Assembly: GCF_030697925.1 (NCBI RefSeq)
Contig: NZ_JAUYOJ010000215.1
Location: forward strand, 1 to 64,000
Direction: 5' to 3'
From: Phenylobacterium sp.
Lineage (GTDB): Bacteria; Pseudomonadota; Alphaproteobacteria; Caulobacterales; Caulobacteraceae
Length of the DNA: 64,000 bases
Below are positions 25,289 to 34,218 of the stretch, piece by piece. Each line of letters starts with the position of its first letter. Position 1 is the first letter of the stretch. The notes under the pieces were generated by a model. That model made no database searches and was not told the origin of the DNA. It worked only from the letters and a program-made list of their open reading frames with translations. The translations under genes were made by a program, and so were the position numbers.

Positions 25289-25933
25289 TCACGGCGCGTC
25301 GGCGTCGGGTTGGATGGCAGGATGGGCGGCGGCAAAAGGCGCTAGCGCACCAGCGGCCGAAGCCGCTCGCCGCACATTCGGGAAGGAGTCCAGATCAACC
25401 TTGAAGCGCTCCGCCGAATAGACCTGGGGCACGAGCAGGCAGTCGGCGAGGCCGGGCTGGTCGCCATAGGCGAAAGCACCGCCGTGCTGCGCGATCAGCC
25501 TGTCTAGAGCGACGAAGCCGTCGGAAATCCACCCGACGATCCAGGCGTCAATCTGGTCGGGTGTCGCCCTGAAATCGCTGCGCAGCGCCTGCAGGACGCG
25601 GAGATTGTTCAGAGGATGGATGTCTGCGCCGATCAGGGCTCCCATGGCCCGGACGATCGCCCGGCCGCGCAGATCGGCCGGCAGCATCGCCGGCTGCGGC
25701 CATTTCTCATCGAGCCATTCCAGGATCGCCAGGCTTTGAGTCAGCACGCCGTCTTCGGTTTCCAGGGACGGGACCAGGCCTTGCGGCGCAATCGCCAGGT
25801 AGGCAGGGTCGCGCTGGGCGCCGTTCCGCAAGTCGTGGGCGACTTGTCCGTAGCAGACACCCTTCAGGTTCAGGGCAATGCGGAGCCGGTAAGCCGCCGT
25901 CGAGCGCCAGTAGCCGTGCAGGACAAGGCTCAT
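25289..25933 (-). CDS. maiA: Maleylacetoacetate isomerase (zeta-class GST)
   Basis: The 214-residue protein isomerises 4-maleylacetoacetate to 4-fumarylacetoacetate with glutathione. The zeta-GST pattern is present: LHGYWRSTAAYRLRIALNLK (usual SS-x-x-x-R-x-R-I-A-L-x-LKG), PQGLVPSLETEDGVLTQSLA and IGADIHPLNNLRVLQAL. The catalytic Ser pair reads S-T here, so Ser is kept at one position. The ATG giving MSLVLHGYW overlaps the fahA stop by four bases (ATGA), indicating translational coupling; an upstream start would sit inside fahA. It is the last gene of the homogentisate operon. Confidence 0.94.
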   Translation of the reverse strand: MSLVLHGYWRSTAAYRLRIALNLKGVCYGQVAHDLRNGAQRDPAYLAIAPQGLVPSLETEDGVLTQSLAILEWLDEKWPQPAMLPADLRGRAIVRAMGALIGADIHPLNNLRVLQALRSDFRATPDQIDAWIVGWISDGFVALDRLIAQHGGAFAYGDQPGLADCLLVPQVYSAERFKVDLDSFPNVRRAASAAGALAPFAAAHPAIQPDADAP

Positions 25934-27243
25934 GACGCCAGGGCCGATGTTATCAGGCCCAGGCACTCTCCGAAGCCGATACTGACATAGCCATTGGCCA
26001 CCGCGCGCCCGGTCAGAGTGATAGCGTCGCCGTCCTGCAGGAAGGCCCGCGTCTCGCCGCTCGGGAGGGCAATTGGTTGCTGCCCCCCCTGGGTGAGCTC
26101 CAAGAAGCTGCCAAGGCCGGTGTCATCCGGTGTCGAGATCGTGCCCGTGCCCAAGAGATCACCGGGGTTGAGATTACAGCCGCCGCTGGCGTGGTGCGTC
26201 ACCAATTGCGCGAGCGTCCAATAGAGATTGGCTGCGGAGCCGACGGCGAGGCGGTGGGGCGGCAGGCTATCCCGGCGCATCGCCTCGGTGGAGATCTGCA
26301 CCTCCAGATCGATAGCATAAGCGCCGCATGCCTGGTCGGACTCGCTCCACAGGTAAGGCAGGGGGGGCGGATCACCCGCTGGACGAGCAGGTTGGCTGGT
26401 CCGGAATGGAGCCAGGGCCTCGGCGGTAACCACCCATGGCGAGACCGTGGTCAGGAAGTTCTTGGCCAGGAATGGTCCTAGCGGTTGGTATTCCCAGGCC
26501 TGGAGATCGCGCGCCGACCAGTCGTTGAGCAGGCAAAGACCGGCGATGTGCGGGTCGGCGGACGTGATCGGGATCGGCTCGCCCAGGTCGTTTCCCTGGC
26601 CAATCCAGACCCCCAGTTCCAGCTCGATGTCGAGGCGCTGACTTGCTCCGAACACCGGTGTGTCAGCACCCGGCGGAAGGCGTTGGCCGCTGGGCCGACG
26701 CACCGGCGTACCCGAGGGGCGCACCGACGAAGATCGGCCATGATAGCCGATCGGCACGTACTTGTAGTTGGGCAGCAGCGCATTGTCGGGTCTAAAGAGC
26801 GCGCCGACATTCCGGGCGTGGTGAATGCCGGCATAGAAATCCGTGTAGTCGCCGATCCTCGCCGGAAGATGCATGGCGCACCCCGGGGCGGGATAGAGCC
26901 AAGTCTCCACTTCGGCCCTATCGGGCGCGCCGACCTTCAGCAACTCCGAGAGCCGCCGACGCAGGACGCGGCGCTCGCTTGACGGGCACGCCAAGAGGGC
27001 GTTGAGCGTGCGATCGGCCGCCGCATTCACGGCGTCACGGACGGTGACCATCAGACCCGATTGAGCTGCGAGGGAAAGGTCGAGGATTTGATCGCCGATC
27101 GCGACGCCGCAGCGTGGTGCGCCGCCCGGCGGACTGAAAACCCCAAGCGGAAGGTTCTGTAGCGGGAAATCGCGATGTCCGTTCGCGCTCTCGACCCAAC
27201 TCGTGGCTGCGGGATCGTGGGTCTCGTCTAGCTGCGGCCGCAT
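25930..27243 (-). CDS. fahA: Fumarylacetoacetase
   Basis: The 437-residue enzyme cleaves fumarylacetoacetate to fumarate and acetoacetate. An SH3-like N-terminal domain (residues 1-120) precedes the FAH fold with DYTDFYAGIHHARNVGALFR, IGYHGRSSSVRPSG, the metal-binding LDIELELGVWIGQGN (Glu-x-Glu) and LLNDWSARDLQAWEYQPLGP (Asp), and C-terminal GDLLGTGTISTPD. All are hallmarks of the type I FAH family. Its start directly abuts the hmgA stop (TAGATG) and its end overlaps maiA by four bases. Confidence 0.96.
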   Translation of the reverse strand: MRPQLDETHDPAATSWVESANGHRDFPLQNLPLGVFSPPGGAPRCGVAIGDQILDLSLAAQSGLMVTVRDAVNAAADRTLNALLACPSSERRVLRRRLSELLKVGAPDRAEVETWLYPAPGCAMHLPARIGDYTDFYAGIHHARNVGALFRPDNALLPNYKYVPIGYHGRSSSVRPSGTPVRRPSGQRLPPGADTPVFGASQRLDIELELGVWIGQGNDLGEPIPITSADPHIAGLCLLNDWSARDLQAWEYQPLGPFLAKNFLTTVSPWVVTAEALAPFRTSQPARPAGDPPPLPYLWSESDQACGAYAIDLEVQISTEAMRRDSLPPHRLAVGSAANLYWTLAQLVTHHASGGCNLNPGDLLGTGTISTPDDTGLGSFLELTQGGQQPIALPSGETRAFLQDGDAITLTGRAVANGYVSIGFGECLGLITSALAS

Positions 27244-28551
27244 CTAGAGCTTCACACTCGGCAGGTCCGACCAGCAGGCGTCGTAGTCGGATTGCAGGAG
27301 TGTCGTCTCGGCCGCAAACGGTGTCGGTCGGATTACCCAGCGCGTCTCGAACATGAAGGCCAGCGTGTCTTCAATCTTATGCGGAACTAGGTCGGCGGCG
27401 ATGGCGCGCGCGTAGGTCTCAGCATCGGGACCGTGCCCGGACATGCAATTGTGGAGGCTGGCGCCGCCAGGCGCGAAGCCGCCGGCCTTGGCGTCATATG
27501 CGCCGTGGACCAGGCCCATGAATTCGCTCATCAGATTTCGGTGGAACCACGGTGGCCGGAATGTCCGCTCGGCAACCATCCAGCGTGGCGGGAAGATCAC
27601 AAAGTCGCAGTTGGCGGTGCCGGGGGTGTCGCTTGGGCTGGTGAGCACCGTGAAGATCGAAGGGTCGGGGTGATCGAAGCTGACCGTTCCCATCGTGTTG
27701 AAATGCGCGAGGTTGTATTTGTAAGGCGTCAGGTTGCCTCGCCAGGCCACCACGTTCAGGGGCGAGCCCGCCACCGTGGTCGTCCAGACCCGGCCCTGGA
27801 ATTTCTGGACTAGCTCATGGGAGCGGTCGTCGTCCTCGAACCAGGCGACCGGCGCCAGGAAGTCCTGCGGGTTGGCCAGGCCGTTCGAGCCCAACGGCCC
27901 CAATTCCGGCAACCGGAACGGTGCGCCATAGGTCTCAGCGATGTAGCCGCGGGCCGTGCCGTCGAGCAACTCCACCCGGAACTGTACACCTCGTGGCACG
28001 ACCACGATCTCACCGGGAGTTACCGACAGAAGTCCCATCTCCGTGGCGAGCCGCAGCCGGCCCTGCTGCGGAACGATCAGAAATTCGCCGTCCGCGTTGG
28101 CGAAGCACCGATTGGCCATGGATCGGTTCGCGGCATAGAGGTGAATGGCGGCGCCGGCCGCCATGCTGGGATCGCCGTTGCCGCCGTAAGTCACAAGACC
28201 ATCGACGAAGTCGACGGGATGGTCGGGGATCGGAAGCGGATCCCAGCGAAGCCGGTTCGGCGACGGCGCGATCTTGTCGAAGGGGCCGGACACAAGTCGA
28301 GAGGGGGTCACATACGGACTATAGGGCGGCTGAGCGGCGGTGGGCCGTAGCCGGTAAAGCCAGGTCCGACGGTTCTCGGCGCGCGGGGCTGTGAAGGCGG
28401 CTCCGGAAAGCTGCTCCGCGTAGAGGCCGAACGGAGTCCGTTGCGGCGAATTCTGCGCCAGAGGCAGAGCGCCACCTCTGGCCTCCGACGCCAGCTGGTT
28501 ACCGAAGCCGCTCTGGTAGGCTTCCGTCTGGGGGAGTGCGGCGACTGTCAT
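27244..28551 (-). CDS. hmgA: Homogentisate 1,2-dioxygenase
   Basis: The 435-residue Fe(II) enzyme opens the homogentisate ring to maleylacetoacetate. The N-terminus reads [19 protein letters not shown], a family signature. The iron ligands are in place: His in [14 protein letters not shown], Glu in MSEFMG and His in [10 protein letters not shown]. Length is normal. It overlaps the upstream monooxygenase by four bases (ATGA) and abuts fahA, so the operon is tightly coupled. No hppD is seen in the window. Confidence 0.97.
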   Translation of the reverse strand: MTVAALPQTEAYQSGFGNQLASEARGGALPLAQNSPQRTPFGLYAEQLSGAAFTAPRAENRRTWLYRLRPTAAQPPYSPYVTPSRLVSGPFDKIAPSPNRLRWDPLPIPDHPVDFVDGLVTYGGNGDPSMAAGAAIHLYAANRSMANRCFANADGEFLIVPQQGRLRLATEMGLLSVTPGEIVVVPRGVQFRVELLDGTARGYIAETYGAPFRLPELGPLGSNGLANPQDFLAPVAWFEDDDRSHELVQKFQGRVWTTTVAGSPLNVVAWRGNLTPYKYNLAHFNTMGTVSFDHPDPSIFTVLTSPSDTPGTANCDFVIFPPRWMVAERTFRPPWFHRNLMSEFMGLVHGAYDAKAGGFAPGGASLHNCMSGHGPDAETYARAIAADLVPHKIEDTLAFMFETRWVIRPTPFAAETTLLQSDYDACWSDLPSVKL

Positions 28552-30395
28552 GAGTGATCGGCGCTCCTGTGGCCGTTCGTCGCCTGGGCGACGAGGGCCA
28601 GGACCCGGTCGGGGGCGGCGAGTTCATGTGCGAGCAAAAGGGCGAGGCGCGCCAGGGTGTCCCGATCATCGCCCGGCCCGGCATCCAGGCCGCGGCTCAA
28701 GGCCTCGAAGATCCGCTCGAGGTCGGTGGGGACTGATTGGAAATCGGCGTCCATCGCCGCGACCGGCGATCCGGATGGTGGGCTATCGCCCAGCGCCAGA
28801 CGTAGCGCTGCGCACAGCGCATTGGGATCGGCCGCTGGTAGGCGCGCCGCAACATGCTCGTCCGGTCGGACCAGATATAGAGGCACGTCCTGCGCGGCGA
28901 AGGCGGCAGCCAGCCGGCCGCCGTCGTCGATGACAGCTGGATGAGGCCCGCACGCCGACGAGGTCGATACCAGCACGGGGCTGACTAGCGGCGGGAGCCC
29001 GGCCAGCAGTGCGTTCACTTTGGCCTCCTCGATGTGGTCCCGGAAGATCAGCAAGGTGAAGGCCTGCCTGGCCAAGACGTCATGGAGGTGGGCTGCGCGC
29101 GGGCCACCTTCGTCGACGATGCTGGCCGGCAAGTTGGGGATGACAGCGCCTGGTCGGACTCCGACGGGCACCTGGTCGTGGGCGACGACAGGCGAGGTGT
29201 CATAAACGTGGGCGGAAGACTGGCGTGGGTTGAGCAGCGCTCCGGCCCAGGCGACGTCGGTCGCCAGCGACAGCACCGCATCGCGCATCACGCGGAAGCC
29301 TTCGGTGGGTGGCGACATGAACCAGGTGCTCTTGGTCGCTGCAGCGAGGTTTTCGCGCGTCGCGCGCAACCGTTCGGCGGTGTAGCTGTCGAGGAGCGGT
29401 AGGTCGGCGTGCCCGCGCGCGACTAGGGCCAGCTTCCAGGCCAAGTTGTGAGCGTCATCGAAACCAGAGTTGAGGCCGCGGACCCCAAAGATTGGGACGA
29501 GGTGAGCGGCGTCGCCCGCGAACATCACACGCCCGTGGCGGTAGTTGGCCAACGTCAGGGCATGGGCGCGGTACACGCTCTTCCACACCATTCGCCAGCC
29601 ACCGGTCACGCCCATCATGTCCAGGTGAGCCTGGATGCGCGGAGCGAGCTTGTGGTCCTGCAGCGCGAGCTCCGCGTCCTCCTCGTCCCCGAGCTGGATG
29701 TCGATCCGCCACATGTCGTCAGGCTGGACGTGCAGAATCACCGTGGAGCCCGGATTGGAAGGAGGGTCGAACCAGACCAGCCGTTCGACGGGCAGATTGG
29801 GCGCCGCCACGGAGATGTCCGCGATCAGGTATCGACCTTCGTAACTGCTGCCTTCGAGCGACAGGCCCAGGCTTCCCCGGACCCGCGAGCGTCCACCGTC
29901 GGCCGCGACGACCCAGGCGGCGTCGAGCTCATACGAACCTGCCGGCGACGAGACGACCAGCCTGACACCGCTGATGTCCTGAACGACCTCGGCCACCGCG
30001 TGGTCCCGCCTAATCTCGAGAGCAGCGGCGCCGAGGGCTTCTGCGCGGTCGAGGAGGACACGCTCCGTGCGGTACTGTTGGATGTTGACGAATGGCGCGT
30101 GCCGATCGGACGGCTCCCGCGGCATCTCCAGCTGAAACGCTAAGGCGTCACGATGGAAGGTCTTGCCGCGCGACCAGGGCAACGCTTGCGCCGAGAAGGA
30201 CGGGCCAACGCCGGCACGGTCGAGAATTTCCTGGCTGCGGCGGGAGATACAGATCGCCCGGCTAGTCCAGGTCGCTTCGGCCGCGGCCTCCAGCACAAGT
30301 GGGCGCAGTCCGAAGGCGGCTAAGTCGAGGGCGATGACCAACCCCACTGGGCCGGCGCCCACGACAACGACATCGAATGTCTCAGGTGACGGCAT
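28548..30395 (-). CDS. FAD-dependent aromatic monooxygenase with C-terminal DUF2783-like domain
   Basis: This 615-residue class A flavoprotein hydroxylase is MhpA/PheA-like. The N-terminus [19 protein letters not shown] binds FAD; the second FAD motif is [22 protein letters not shown] (G-D-A-A-H), and the middle DG motif reads [15 protein letters not shown]. The C-terminal 65 residues ([20 protein letters not shown], then [22 protein letters not shown]) resemble DUF2783, usually a separate small protein next to such hydroxylases, so a gene fusion is likely. Position at the head of hmgA-fahA-maiA suggests it makes homogentisate or its precursor, for example from a hydroxyphenylacetate; this is inference. 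A start 11 codons upstream is possible. Confidence 0.88.
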   Translation of the reverse strand: MPSPETFDVVVVGAGPVGLVIALDLAAFGLRPLVLEAAAEATWTSRAICISRRSQEILDRAGVGPSFSAQALPWSRGKTFHRDALAFQLEMPREPSDRHAPFVNIQQYRTERVLLDRAEALGAAALEIRRDHAVAEVVQDISGVRLVVSSPAGSYELDAAWVVAADGGRSRVRGSLGLSLEGSSYEGRYLIADISVAAPNLPVERLVWFDPPSNPGSTVILHVQPDDMWRIDIQLGDEEDAELALQDHKLAPRIQAHLDMMGVTGGWRMVWKSVYRAHALTLANYRHGRVMFAGDAAHLVPIFGVRGLNSGFDDAHNLAWKLALVARGHADLPLLDSYTAERLRATRENLAAATKSTWFMSPPTEGFRVMRDAVLSLATDVAWAGALLNPRQSSAHVYDTSPVVAHDQVPVGVRPGAVIPNLPASIVDEGGPRAAHLHDVLARQAFTLLIFRDHIEEAKVNALLAGLPPLVSPVLVSTSSACGPHPAVIDDGGRLAAAFAAQDVPLYLVRPDEHVAARLPAADPNALCAALRLALGDSPPSGSPVAAMDADFQSVPTDLERIFEALSRGLDAGPGDDRDTLARLALLLAHELAAPDRVLALVAQATNGHRSADHS

Positions 30396-30461
30396 GATGG
30401 CGGACACGCGTGGGCCAGTTCTGGGCAAGGTCAGGTCTTCGGGATGCGACGCGGACAGGGC

Positions 30462-31655
30462 TCAAGTGGCGCCCGGCGGACGCTGGTCGTCGGGCGCGGT
30501 GCCGGAGAATGCGATCAACGCTCCCGCGGACAGCCCGGTGGGAGGATAGATCACCTGCGTGTTGATGCGCCGCTTGAGCGCCTTCCCCTCATCGCCGGAA
30601 TACAGCACCCGACGGTCCCACCCCTCGGTAAGCACAGCACCCGACCGGCCCAGGTCGAGACAGGTGACATAGCGGGCCTGCTCATAGGGAAGACCGGGCA
30701 GCCCCAGGAGGTCGCGCGCGGCGTTCTCGCCGGCGAAGCGGCCGAGCTGCAAAGCGTGCTGACAGGATTGGAGGGTCGCATGGTCGCCGCCGGTCTCTGC
30801 CGTTGCTGCATCACCAGTCACAAAGACTTTCGGCGCCGCAGGCGCGCGCAGCGTCGTATCGACCTTAAGCCGTCCGAGGCTGTCGCGCTCGCCAGGCACA
30901 CATTCGGCGAAAGGCGCCGCGACCATCCCCGTCGTCAGGACGATCGCGTCACCTGTGAGCGTTGATCCATCGGCGAAGCTGATCGCGTTGGTCGAAAAGG
31001 ACATGATATTTGCGCCGAGCCGCAGTTCGACGCGCGCCGTTACGAGAGCCTCTTCGATCACCGGCCGCGGGCCTTCGCCCAGTTCCGATCCAACGACGAG
31101 AGCGCGATCAACCAGAACGATCTTCATCCGTTCGCCCAGGGCGGCGTTGCCCAGAGCGGCCATCCGATCACGGAGCTCAAGCGCCAGTTCGATGCCGGTG
31201 AACCCAGCGCCCACGACGATGACCGTAGCGGTCGCTGGTGACGCCTCGCAAAGCACCGCTAGTCGTCGGTCAAGGGCGATGGCCTCGTCCTGGGTATCGA
31301 TCGAATGGGCGAGGAGCGCGCCGGGAACCGGCGGTCGGCGCATGACGCTCCCTGTCGCCACCACGAGGCGGTCGAAGCCAATCCGCTTGCCGGAGCGCAG
31401 GCGTACTTCGGAAGCGGACACATCCAGACCGACCGCGTCGCCTGCAATGAACTGCACTCCGGCGGCGCCGAGCAGTGGTAACAGATCGACGCCGAGGGTC
31501 TCTGGCTGGGCTTCGTAGAGGCGCGGACGCATCTGCAGGATCGGCTCGCGCGAGACGACAGACACCGTCGCCCGGTCGCCGGCGACACGCCGAGCGGCGA
31601 GCGCCGCCCAGAAGCCGGCGAAGCCGCCGCCAACGATCAGCAACTGGTCCGGCAT
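30462..31655 (-). CDS. NAD(P)/FAD-dependent oxidoreductase (NDH-2-like)
   Basis: The 397-residue flavoprotein has two dinucleotide-binding motifs: LLIVGGGFAGFWAALAARRV (FAD) and TVIVVGAGFTGIELALELRD (NADH). FVTGDAATAETGGDHATLQS is the C-terminal FAD contact, and the QHALQLGRFAGENAARDLLG segment is typical of type II NADH dehydrogenases. Unlike canonical NDH-2 the C-terminal amphipathic membrane anchor is not evident. It may recycle NADH or act as reductase for a partner; as first gene of the operon it could serve the monooxygenase or quinone reduction. The role is inferred. Confidence 0.88.
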   Translation of the reverse strand: MPDQLLIVGGGFAGFWAALAARRVAGDRATVSVVSREPILQMRPRLYEAQPETLGVDLLPLLGAAGVQFIAGDAVGLDVSASEVRLRSGKRIGFDRLVVATGSVMRRPPVPGALLAHSIDTQDEAIALDRRLAVLCEASPATATVIVVGAGFTGIELALELRDRMAALGNAALGERMKIVLVDRALVVGSELGEGPRPVIEEALVTARVELRLGANIMSFSTNAISFADGSTLTGDAIVLTTGMVAAPFAECVPGERDSLGRLKVDTTLRAPAAPKVFVTGDAATAETGGDHATLQSCQHALQLGRFAGENAARDLLGLPGLPYEQARYVTCLDLGRSGAVLTEGWDRRVLYSGDEGKALKRRINTQVIYPPTGLSAGALIAFSGTAPDDQRPPGAT

Positions 31656-31765
31656 GTTTCAGCTCCCGCTGGCTCTTGCCCCGGCTGTCTCAGATTGAGC
31701 GATCCGGTGGTGATCGGAGTCAGCCTCAGCCGCTCAAGCGGCAGGCTGCGATTTGTGAGATAAGA

Positions 31766-31789
31766 GTTCATTGAACTATCAATATGAGA
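31766..31789. promoter_or_regulatory. Operator-like palindrome and shared 10-mer in ald/oxidoreductase divergent promoter
   Basis: The 13-base perfect palindrome AGTTCATTGAACT (31766-31778) is followed at once by TCAATATGAG (31780-31789). That 10-mer recurs exactly at 34085-34094, in front of the AraC gene. Both lie in the intergenic part of divergent gene pairs, so they are good candidates for AraC-family binding sites. Confidence 0.5.
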
Positions 31790-31924
31790 TATTATAGGCG
31801 TTGGCAATACAGGCTGTCCGGTGGAGCTTAGGGCCTTGCCCTCCGGTTCCGTTTGACGGCGAACCACCCCAATCCGCGGCGGCTTCGCCGAGCCGCCGCT
31901 TACCGCCACCGAGGACAGACCGAC

Positions 31925-33028
31925 ATGCGCATAGGCGTACCCAAGGAAATCAAGAACCACGAGTACCGGGTCGGCCTGACGCCCGCGTCGGTCGCGGAGC
32001 TCATCTCTGGCGGACAAGAGGTGCTGGTTGAGGCCGGGGCGGGGCTCGGCATCGATTTCCCCGATGCGGACTACCTAGCGGCCGGCGCCACCCTTAGTCC
32101 GACTCCCGAGGAAGTGTTCGCGTCGTCCGACATGATTGTGAAGGTCAAGGAGCCGCAGTTGCATGAGATCGCGTGGCTGCGGCCCGACCATGTGCTGTTC
32201 ACCTACCTGCACCTGGCGGCCGACCGGGCTCAGGCGCTCGCGCTGCTCAAGTCGGGCGCGACTTGCGTCGCCTACGAAACCGTCACCGACCCCGCCGGGG
32301 GGCTGCCGCTCCTTCGCCCGATGTCGGAAGTCGCGGGCCGCATGTCTGTGCAGGTCGGTGCGCGATATCTTGAGAAGGAGGCCGGAGGTCGCGGGGTGCT
32401 CTTGGGTGGCGTTCCGGGTGTGGCGCCTGGCCGGGTGGTGATCCTCGGCGGCGGCGTATCGGGCATAAACGCAGCCCAGATGGCCGTCGGGCTGCGCGCT
32501 GACGTCACGATCTTCGACGTGTCGCCGGCCCGGTTGGTTGAAATCGATCGCCTCTTTGGCGGCCGCGTGAAGACGATGTTCTCCACCCGCGCGGCGGTTT
32601 CTGAGGCAATCTTAGGCGCGGATCTCGTGATCGGCGCCGTGCTAGTCCCCGGCGCCGCCGCGCCGCGTCTCATCACCCGGGATATGCTGGCCTTGATGCC
32701 GCGCGGGGCCGTTCTCGTGGATATCGCCATCGATCAGGGTGGATGCTTCGAAACCAGCCGTGCGACGACCCACGAGAACCCCGTCTACGAGGTCGATGGC
32801 GTCATCCACTACTGCGTCGCAAACATGCCCGGCGCCGTCGCTCGAACGTCGACCCTGGCCCTCAACCAGGCAACCTTGCCATTCGTGCGGGCGCTCGCGA
32901 ACCTGGGGGCGGATCTCGCGGTCGCTAGCGATCCGCATTTGGCGGCGGGCCTCAACATCAGCAGCGGCTTTGTCCGCCACCGCGCCGTCGCCGACAGCTT
33001 GTCCATGCCCTACATGGATGCTGCGTGA
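31925..33028 (+). CDS. ald: Alanine dehydrogenase
   Basis: The 367-residue NAD-dependent enzyme interconverts L-alanine and pyruvate plus ammonia. MRIGVPKEIKNHEYRVGLTP carries the pyruvate-binding Arg, KVKEP the Lys, TYLHLA the catalytic His, and VVILGGGVSGINAAQMAVGL the NAD motif. DIAIDQGGCFETSRATTHEN supplies the catalytic Asp. An ATG 24 codons upstream exists but would give an unnatural N-terminus. It is divergent from the homogentisate operon and next to a class III aminotransferase, which could use pyruvate and release alanine; ald would then regenerate pyruvate. Confidence 0.96.
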   Translation: MRIGVPKEIKNHEYRVGLTPASVAELISGGQEVLVEAGAGLGIDFPDADYLAAGATLSPTPEEVFASSDMIVKVKEPQLHEIAWLRPDHVLFTYLHLAADRAQALALLKSGATCVAYETVTDPAGGLPLLRPMSEVAGRMSVQVGARYLEKEAGGRGVLLGGVPGVAPGRVVILGGGVSGINAAQMAVGLRADVTIFDVSPARLVEIDRLFGGRVKTMFSTRAAVSEAILGADLVIGAVLVPGAAAPRLITRDMLALMPRGAVLVDIAIDQGGCFETSRATTHENPVYEVDGVIHYCVANMPGAVARTSTLALNQATLPFVRALANLGADLAVASDPHLAAGLNISSGFVRHRAVADSLSMPYMDAA

Positions 33029-34080
33029 GGCCGAGAAGGCGGCATTTCGCTGCCCCGTCGGAACGCCGTGGGGCTGAGACCAGTCCAACGTCGAAACGCT
33101 CGCGTGAAGACGGCGTGCTCGGCATAGCCGAGCGCGCCGGCGACCTCTCCGATCGCGGAACCGGGCGCTTGGAGCAAGCGGCGAGCGAGTTCCTCACGGC
33201 GCTGGTCAAGGAGGCGCTGGAAGCTCGTGCCTTCCGCGCGCAGGCGCCGATGCAGAGTCGATGCCGAAAGGCCGAGGTCGTAGGCGACGCTCCGCGCTGT
33301 AGCGCCGCGGTGCAGCGCGGTCGGCTCCAGGGCGTCCAGGATACGATCCCTGAAGCGGACTCCGGTTCGCTTCCGGTCAATCAGGTCGTGCAGCTGAGCC
33401 TCCAAGATCGGATGCAACCAGGCCTGGGGATGCCGCCCGCCTCGATTCAGCATCTCACGGGGCAACAGGATCGCGTTGGTGGGCTGGTTGAAATAGATCG
33501 GGCAGCCAAAGACCTGCTCATAGGCCGATGTGGCCGCGCCCGGGGCGTGTTCCAGGTGAACCTCGGAAGCGCAGCCTGACTGGCCCAGATAGGTCTTCAT
33601 CAATCGAATCATCAGCCCCAGGGAGAATTCCGCGTCTTGGCGGCGGGGCGCGATGAGGTCGTCGGAGATCTGATAGATGATCTTGGCCAGGCGCTCGTCC
33701 ACCTCCAGGCGCATCCGTGTCCGATCCTGGATGGCTTCGCTGTAGCGGCAGAGCAGGTCGAGCGCGTCCCGCAGGCTGGGCGCGCTGAGGAATAGGAAGC
33801 CAACGGCGCCGAGCGCTTCCGGCCCCGCACCTTGCGACATTGAGAGGCAAAGGAGGGGTTCTCCGGAAATCTCCGCCGCATCTTCCAGGATGCCCACGTA
33901 ACTCCGCAATGGAATCTGCCCCCGAACCTCCGCGAGGTGTGACAGTGGGATATGGCGCCGCCGTAGGAGCTGTTGGACGTCCAGCCCATGCTCAGCCAGC
34001 CGACCGACGAGCGCTTGCGCCACATGCCCGGCGACCATGGGTTCCTGTCTGTCGCGCCACATTGCATGCGCTCCTGTCAT
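33010..34080 (-). CDS. AraC family transcriptional regulator (Arabinose_bd/OruR-type)
   Basis: The 356-residue regulator has the N-terminal arabinose-operon-regulator-like ligand domain found in OruR/ArgR-type proteins (IPLRSYVGILEDAAEISGEP, LDLLCRYSEAIQDRTRMRLE). Its C-terminal double helix-turn-helix reads ARSVAYDLGLSASTLHRRLR, then GEVAGALGYAEHAVFTRAFR and RWTGLSPTAFR. It is convergent with ald, overlapping by 19 bases, and divergent from the aminotransferase. TCAATATGAG in its promoter recurs in the ald/oxidoreductase promoter, so it is the likely local activator. The ligand is unknown. Confidence 0.9.
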   Translation of the reverse strand: MTGAHAMWRDRQEPMVAGHVAQALVGRLAEHGLDVQQLLRRRHIPLSHLAEVRGQIPLRSYVGILEDAAEISGEPLLCLSMSQGAGPEALGAVGFLFLSAPSLRDALDLLCRYSEAIQDRTRMRLEVDERLAKIIYQISDDLIAPRRQDAEFSLGLMIRLMKTYLGQSGCASEVHLEHAPGAATSAYEQVFGCPIYFNQPTNAILLPREMLNRGGRHPQAWLHPILEAQLHDLIDRKRTGVRFRDRILDALEPTALHRGATARSVAYDLGLSASTLHRRLRAEGTSFQRLLDQRREELARRLLQAPGSAIGEVAGALGYAEHAVFTRAFRRWTGLSPTAFRRGSEMPPSRPHAASM

Positions 34081-34084
34081 TCGC

Positions 34085-34094
34085 TCAATATGAG
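34085..34094 (+). promoter_or_regulatory. Shared 10-mer TCAATATGAG upstream of araC-type gene and aminotransferase
   Basis: This is an exact copy of the 10-mer at 31780-31789, in the 138-base divergent region between the AraC gene and the aminotransferase. A second ATCATGAGC stretch lies ten bases on and may be a degenerate half-site. Confidence 0.45.
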
Positions 34095-34218
34095 CCGATC
34101 ATGAGCGAGATTATCAAGTAGATGCATGTGATGGTCAAACGTCCACGTCGATTGGGGGGTGATGATCCCCTGAGATCGCCGGACCGTCGCGGGCCGGCGC
34201 AGGGACGGAGACCCGCAA

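Noticed and set aside
20220..25290. att sites or tRNA bounding the ICE remnant
   Set aside because: I looked for direct repeats and tRNA-like sequence at both ends and found none that I could support.
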